Shown here piece by piece: positions 60,401 through 64,000 of a stretch of 64,000 bases of DNA (within the stretch, counting starts at the first letter, position 1; every line of letters begins with the position of its first letter). The notes beneath the pieces were generated by a model. It had not been told where the DNA came from, searched no databases, and worked only from the letters and a program-made list of their open reading frames with translations. Made by a program: the position numbers and the translations under genes. Origin of the DNA: Micropterus salmoides (taxonomy: Eukaryota > Chordata > Actinopteri > Centrarchiformes > Centrarchidae). The DNA lies in assembly GCF_014851395.1 (NCBI RefSeq), contig NW_024040041.1, positions 9,912,041 through 9,976,040 of the forward strand, in the 5' to 3' direction.

Positions 60401-63400
60401 AACAAATTTTCAAATGATATATGATTCAATATGTAACTTGTATAACTTTAAAAAGGCCGGTCAAACTTTTACTTGGAAAGTGGGAACAATGATGAAATGT
60501 ACACAATCTGAAGATGATAAACTTGGTATGTTTATATATATTATTCAAGATTGTTTTGTACATTTTATGAAAGTATGGTAACAATAGTTGCAAAATAACT
60601 TGAAATCTGAAAATTGACAGATTGAAGCAAAGTCATTATTTTGGACTGTGGGGGCTCGCTTTAAGGGACTATATGATAAGTTTTAGGAGAGAGGTGGGTC
60701 CAGGAGGTGGGAGGGTTATGTTTTTGTCTCTGATTTTGTTTTTTGTGTAAGTGAGGATGTGTTGGGGCGGATTTCACTGTACAGAAAATATTGAATAGTT
60801 ACATCAAAATACTTAAATCAAAATCGTGTTGTGTGTGCATCATGGGTGTTGTTTGCCATTTGCAGTGGTCAACAATCATGTGTTTCTTCGGTTTAAATAA
60901 AATCATTAGCTGGCCTCCCTGCCTCCCCGCCTACCTGCCTACATGTGTACACTCTGCCCGTGCTCTTACTTTGCATGAAGATGGGTTCTGGGGGACGGGT
61001 TTTGGAGGGAAGCCTGACGGGAGGTGGTGGTATTCTTTCAGTTGGATACTTTCAAAATCTAGCTGTGTCTTGCTAGTTCTTTAACGTTGCCTACCCCAGT
61101 TTTAAGCTTGAAATCAGAGTTGAGCTGAGAAATGTAATGCTTATTAATAAATCTGGGAAAGGTTCTAGCTAAAAAGTCCACCCAGTAATTTTCGTACAGT
61201 CCCTAAGATAGTGAAAACATTTTTACTTTATTGAAAGAGCCTGAAAACATTTCTGTGATGTAAAGGTTTGACCCTTTTCTGTGTTTGACACAATTTGTAT
61301 GGTTTATGTTTTGTCTTTGTGTGAGTGCATATATGTGTACACACTATTTTTTTAATTTAATTTTACAATACCTTTATTTTACCAGGCATGTTAATTAAGA
61401 ACAGTTTCTTCACGTGTGCTTGTTCTTGCATGTTACACGAGTGTCTGTTCTCTAACCTGGTGACTTCAAACTCCTCCTCCTTTTCATGGATTCTGCGGTC
61501 GATGTCGGCCTTGACCTGAGCGAGCTCCAGCTGTACTCGTACCAGCTTACCTTCCTCCACCTGGACACACACGCACACACACACTTTAACAACTGGTAGA
61601 ATGGACTGTACTATGGACAGAAGCAAAAGTCCTTTGTTTGCTCCATCAAATCCATCACAAAATCTCTGAAGGCCTAAATTCTGTGTTCTTTGCCACTACC
61701 ACTGCAGGCATTTATGACTGTCTGAATAATTTTCAAAACAAAAAATTAAAATACCTAAACTTGACTGTCTTAGCCAAAAAAGGATCTTTGTACCTCTAGT
61801 GAAGATTCGGCCTCCTCCAGAGCCAGATGCAGCTCCTCCTTCTCCACCTCCAGTTTCTTCTTCGCCTTCTGCAGCTCGTGGACGCTGCGGCCTCCTTCCC
61901 CAAGCTGGTCCACCAACTCCTTGATCTCCTCTGTGGAGAGAGGGCACGTTGTCAAGAAACCATGGCAAGAGGATACACATGTAATCATATTTTATCATCC
62001 TGCTTGACGCCTTTTTAGAATATCATCTCCTCTAACACACACTAGGCACCATCAGACTCTACTGCACCGCAGTATCTGCAGCAGTTAGAGGTTACCTGAG
62101 AGGATTTTGTTTTCCTTGCGGATGGCCTCTATCTGATCCTGGCTCTCCTCGTAGGCCGTCTTCAGCTTGTAGAGCTCCGTCATGTATGAGCGGCTCTCCT
62201 TCTGGCTGTTGTCCAGCTCAAGTTGCAGCTCCTCGTTCTTCTGGCTCCACTCGGCCGCCAGCTTGTCGAAAACCCGCTGCTTCTTATCCAGAGCTGCTGC
62301 TGCTGCATTGGACTAGACACACAGACGCAGACAGACAGAAAATAGACACATATATTTGTGACCTTAGATTATATCTGCACGCTCACAGACAAGTATGTTT
62401 ATTCAGCCAGCACGTTTATGGAGTACAATTCACAGCTTAGTGAATTAATCCGTTATACAGTTTTTTTTACTGATACACAGATACTGATAGATAGATACAC
62501 GTAAAGAATTGATTGAATACATTATTTTCCAAGTAATACATGGAGCGAGTAGTTAATAAATCAGTTAAACAAACAAGATTTCACATCCAGTACTATTCTA
62601 CAGAAACCTGAAACCACAATCATTTGTGTGTGTGTGTGTATGTGTGTGTGTGTGTATGTGTGTTTTACCCTCTCCAGGTCTATGGTGAGGTCCTCCACCT
62701 CTCCCTGCAGCCTCTGCTTGGCCTTTTCCAGGCTGGCAGCTCTGGCTTGGGCCGCCTCCGCTGCCTCCTCAGCCTCCTGGAGACGCACTGCAAGTTTGCG
62801 CCTGGTGGGTGGAGGGAGAGAGAGAGAGAAAGAGAGGGACAGGCAATCGTGGGATTAAATTAAAAAGTATCGAGACAACACCCACATTTCATTTATACAC
62901 ATACAAGGCTGACATATCAAACTTTTGACTCCACTTTGATTTACACCCTTAGTCGCTGTATTTATTTGGCTCAATTCAACATACTTGGTCTCCTCCAGCT
63001 CCTCGGTACGGTGGATGGCATCCGTCTCATACTTGCTCCTCCAGGAGGTGACGTCAGCGTTGAGCTTGGAGACGAGGCGCTGCAGCTCCCCGCGGCCTTC
63101 TGACTCCTCCTCCAGCTGCTCCTTCAGCAGGGAGAGGTCATGACGGGCATTGGCCAGGGCCACCACCGCAGTGTTACGACCCTGCAGAGGGAGAGTGTGT
63201 GAGAGAGAGTTTTATTGGAGCTCTGAAAATCATTGTAAAGGCAAGCTTTGGACTACAGAGACAAAAAGAAAAGACAGATAGTCACCTAAAGGTCAGAGAA
63301 AGCCGGCTGACGTGCCCATGTGCAAGGCACCTATTGTAATTCCCAAGTGTCTAACAGTTGGGCAGCTCTCACTTGTGAAAATGTGTCTAAATATTACACA

Positions 63401-63437
63401 TTCCTTCTTATACTTTTACTTGTGTGTGTGTGTGTGG

Positions 63438-63474
<37 letters not shown>

Positions 63475-63760
63475 TGCGGCGACTTGTACCTTGTTCTCCT
63501 CGTCCACCTGACGCTTGAGCTCGTCGATCTGCGAGGTGAGGGAGGCCTTCAGCCTGGTCACCTGGGTCAGCTTACTCTGCACATCCTCCAACTCCCTGCT
63601 CAGGTCATTGTTCTCCGCTACACACACACACACGCACACACACACACAACATAGGAACAGACTGTAAGAAAACCTCCAGGAAGTTTAGGCAAGTACTGGT
63701 TAGGGGTAGGATAAGTATCCAGGCAATGATGTAGGTCAAAGTAATGTGAAACACAGCTGT

Positions 63761-63799
<39 letters not shown>

Positions 63800-63944
63800 T
63801 GTGCGTGTGCGTGTGCGTGTTCTCACCAGTCAGATGGATTTTGGCAGTGTTGAGCTCAGTTTGAGTGCGTTCCATCTCAGCCAGGCGAGCGTTGGCCTCT
63901 GCCAGGTTGTCCTCCAGCTTATGAGCGTGGGCCTCAGAGTTCAA
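57460..63944 (-). CDS. Sarcomeric myosin heavy chain, C-terminal rod (perhaps myosin-16 type), partial
   Basis: Thick-filament motor protein; only the tail (light meromyosin) is in view. Thirteen exons: 63944-63827, 63617-63490, 63181-62985, 62801-62669, 62312-62096, 61930-61794, 61560-61457, 59702-59510, 59419-59216, 59038-58913, 58705-58535, 58382-58182 and 57657-57460. All phases fit, giving 708 aa to the stop. It is a heptad coiled coil throughout, with KYETDAIHRTEELEETK, TKKKMEGDLNEMEIQLEHAN, QDARQHDELRE-like and QTEEDHKTNQRMQELVEKL, typical of class II sarcomeric myosins. The end KGFTSVEIVQVNKPTSGGQ is an unusual tailpiece. Assignment to myh16 is a guess supported by linkage of human 7p22 and 7q22 genes; myh7b-like or another fast/slow gene is possible. 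The gene continues beyond the window. Confidence 0.88.
57845..58000 (+). repeat. Dispersed repeat copy in the last myosin intron
   Basis: Contains AGGAAATATGCTTATTCACC, GTTAGATGAGATGATTGACA and CAATTAGCTTAGAGGCTGTT, the same family as at 33075 and 25331. Confidence 0.55.
59703..61456 (-). other. Large myosin intron with a dispersed repeat
   Basis: A 1.75-kb intron. At 60970-61105 it carries GGGTTTTGGAGGGAAGCCTG and GTTGGATACTTTCAAAATCT, also present at 16084-16212. No other feature is seen. Confidence 0.6.
62623..62663 (+). repeat. GT/TG microsatellite next to a myosin splice donor
   Basis: GT with occasional TATG steps; on the gene strand it is (CA)n beginning a few bases after the donor at 62668. 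Confidence 0.9.
63421..63471 (+). repeat. GT microsatellite in a myosin intron
   Basis: About 50 bases of GT, starting about 18 bases past the exon that ends at 63490 on the minus strand. Confidence 0.9.
63621..63648 (+). repeat. CA microsatellite forming the pyrimidine tract of a myosin acceptor
   Basis: On the minus strand it is (GT)n ending in TAG directly before the exon at 63617. Confidence 0.9.
63760..63820 (+). repeat. GT/GC-GT microsatellite after a myosin donor
   Basis: GT run with GTGCGT steps; on the gene strand a CA run starting within 6 bases of the donor of the exon 63944-63827. Confidence 0.9.
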
Positions 63945-64000
63945 CTACACATGTAAGTGCCCACATACACACAGATTCAAAAGCAGAACTGTGTGCTGAG

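Noticed and set aside
1..64000. CRISPR arrays, bacterial operons, defence systems or viral genes
   Set aside because: No direct repeat-spacer structure and no such proteins on either strand; tandem repeats present are simple microsatellites.
1..64000. tRNA or rRNA genes
   Set aside because: No cloverleaf with A/B boxes or rRNA-like sequence was noticed by eye; a covariance search would be needed to exclude decayed tRNA-derived repeats.

Overview
This is vertebrate nuclear DNA, almost certainly from a ray-finned (teleost) fish. The evidence is split genes with GT..AG introns, dense CA/GT microsatellites, and many short terminal-inverted-repeat elements of the hAT, Tc1 and IS630 type. Every well-supported gene is a conserved animal gene. 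I saw no bacterial-style operons, CRISPR arrays or phage genes.

Layout. (1) 1-7698, plus strand: the 3' half of ep300 (p300 acetyltransferase), from inside the catalytic domain to the stop codon, including a huge glutamine-rich last exon. (2) 15018-11816, minus strand: a complete six-exon cbx7 Polycomb chromobox gene (351 codons), convergent with ep300. (3) 15.4-21.75 kb: mostly repeat-derived intergenic DNA plus one orphan minus-strand terminal exon encoding a Gly-rich/zinc-knuckle C-terminus (20396-20567). (4) 21754-22253: a run of exactly 500 N, a placeholder assembly gap. (5) 23575-27196, plus strand: the C-terminal two thirds of ap5z1 (AP-5 zeta). Its 5' exons are absent and probably lie in the gap. 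(6) 39029-28889, minus strand: a complete seven-exon mmd2 (PAQR family, 239 aa), convergent with ap5z1. (7) 39.0-48.8 kb: repeat-rich spacer holding an IS630-like transposon, a related short element and a truncated Tc1 copy. (8) 48773-54713, plus strand: a complete 12-exon wipi2 (autophagy PROPPIN, 425 aa). (9) 63944-57460, minus strand: 13 terminal exons (708 aa) of a sarcomeric myosin heavy-chain rod, perhaps the myosin-16 type, running off the window.

Synteny. ep300 and cbx7 correspond to human 22q13, and ap5z1-mmd2-wipi2 to human 7p22.1. The change of block falls at the N gap, where both flanking genes are also cut short. The gap is therefore either a scaffold join or missing sequence.

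Function. The genes do not form one pathway. They cover chromatin acetylation (ep300), Polycomb reading (cbx7), endolysosomal sorting (ap5z1), a Golgi/mitochondrial 7TM-like protein (mmd2), autophagosome formation (wipi2) and muscle thick filaments (myosin). I found no convincing new multi-gene system. The most unusual signals are the gap with two decapitated genes, repeated placement of GT/UG microsatellites directly on splice sites in four genes, an orphan zinc-knuckle exon, and several nested or target-site-duplicated transposons.
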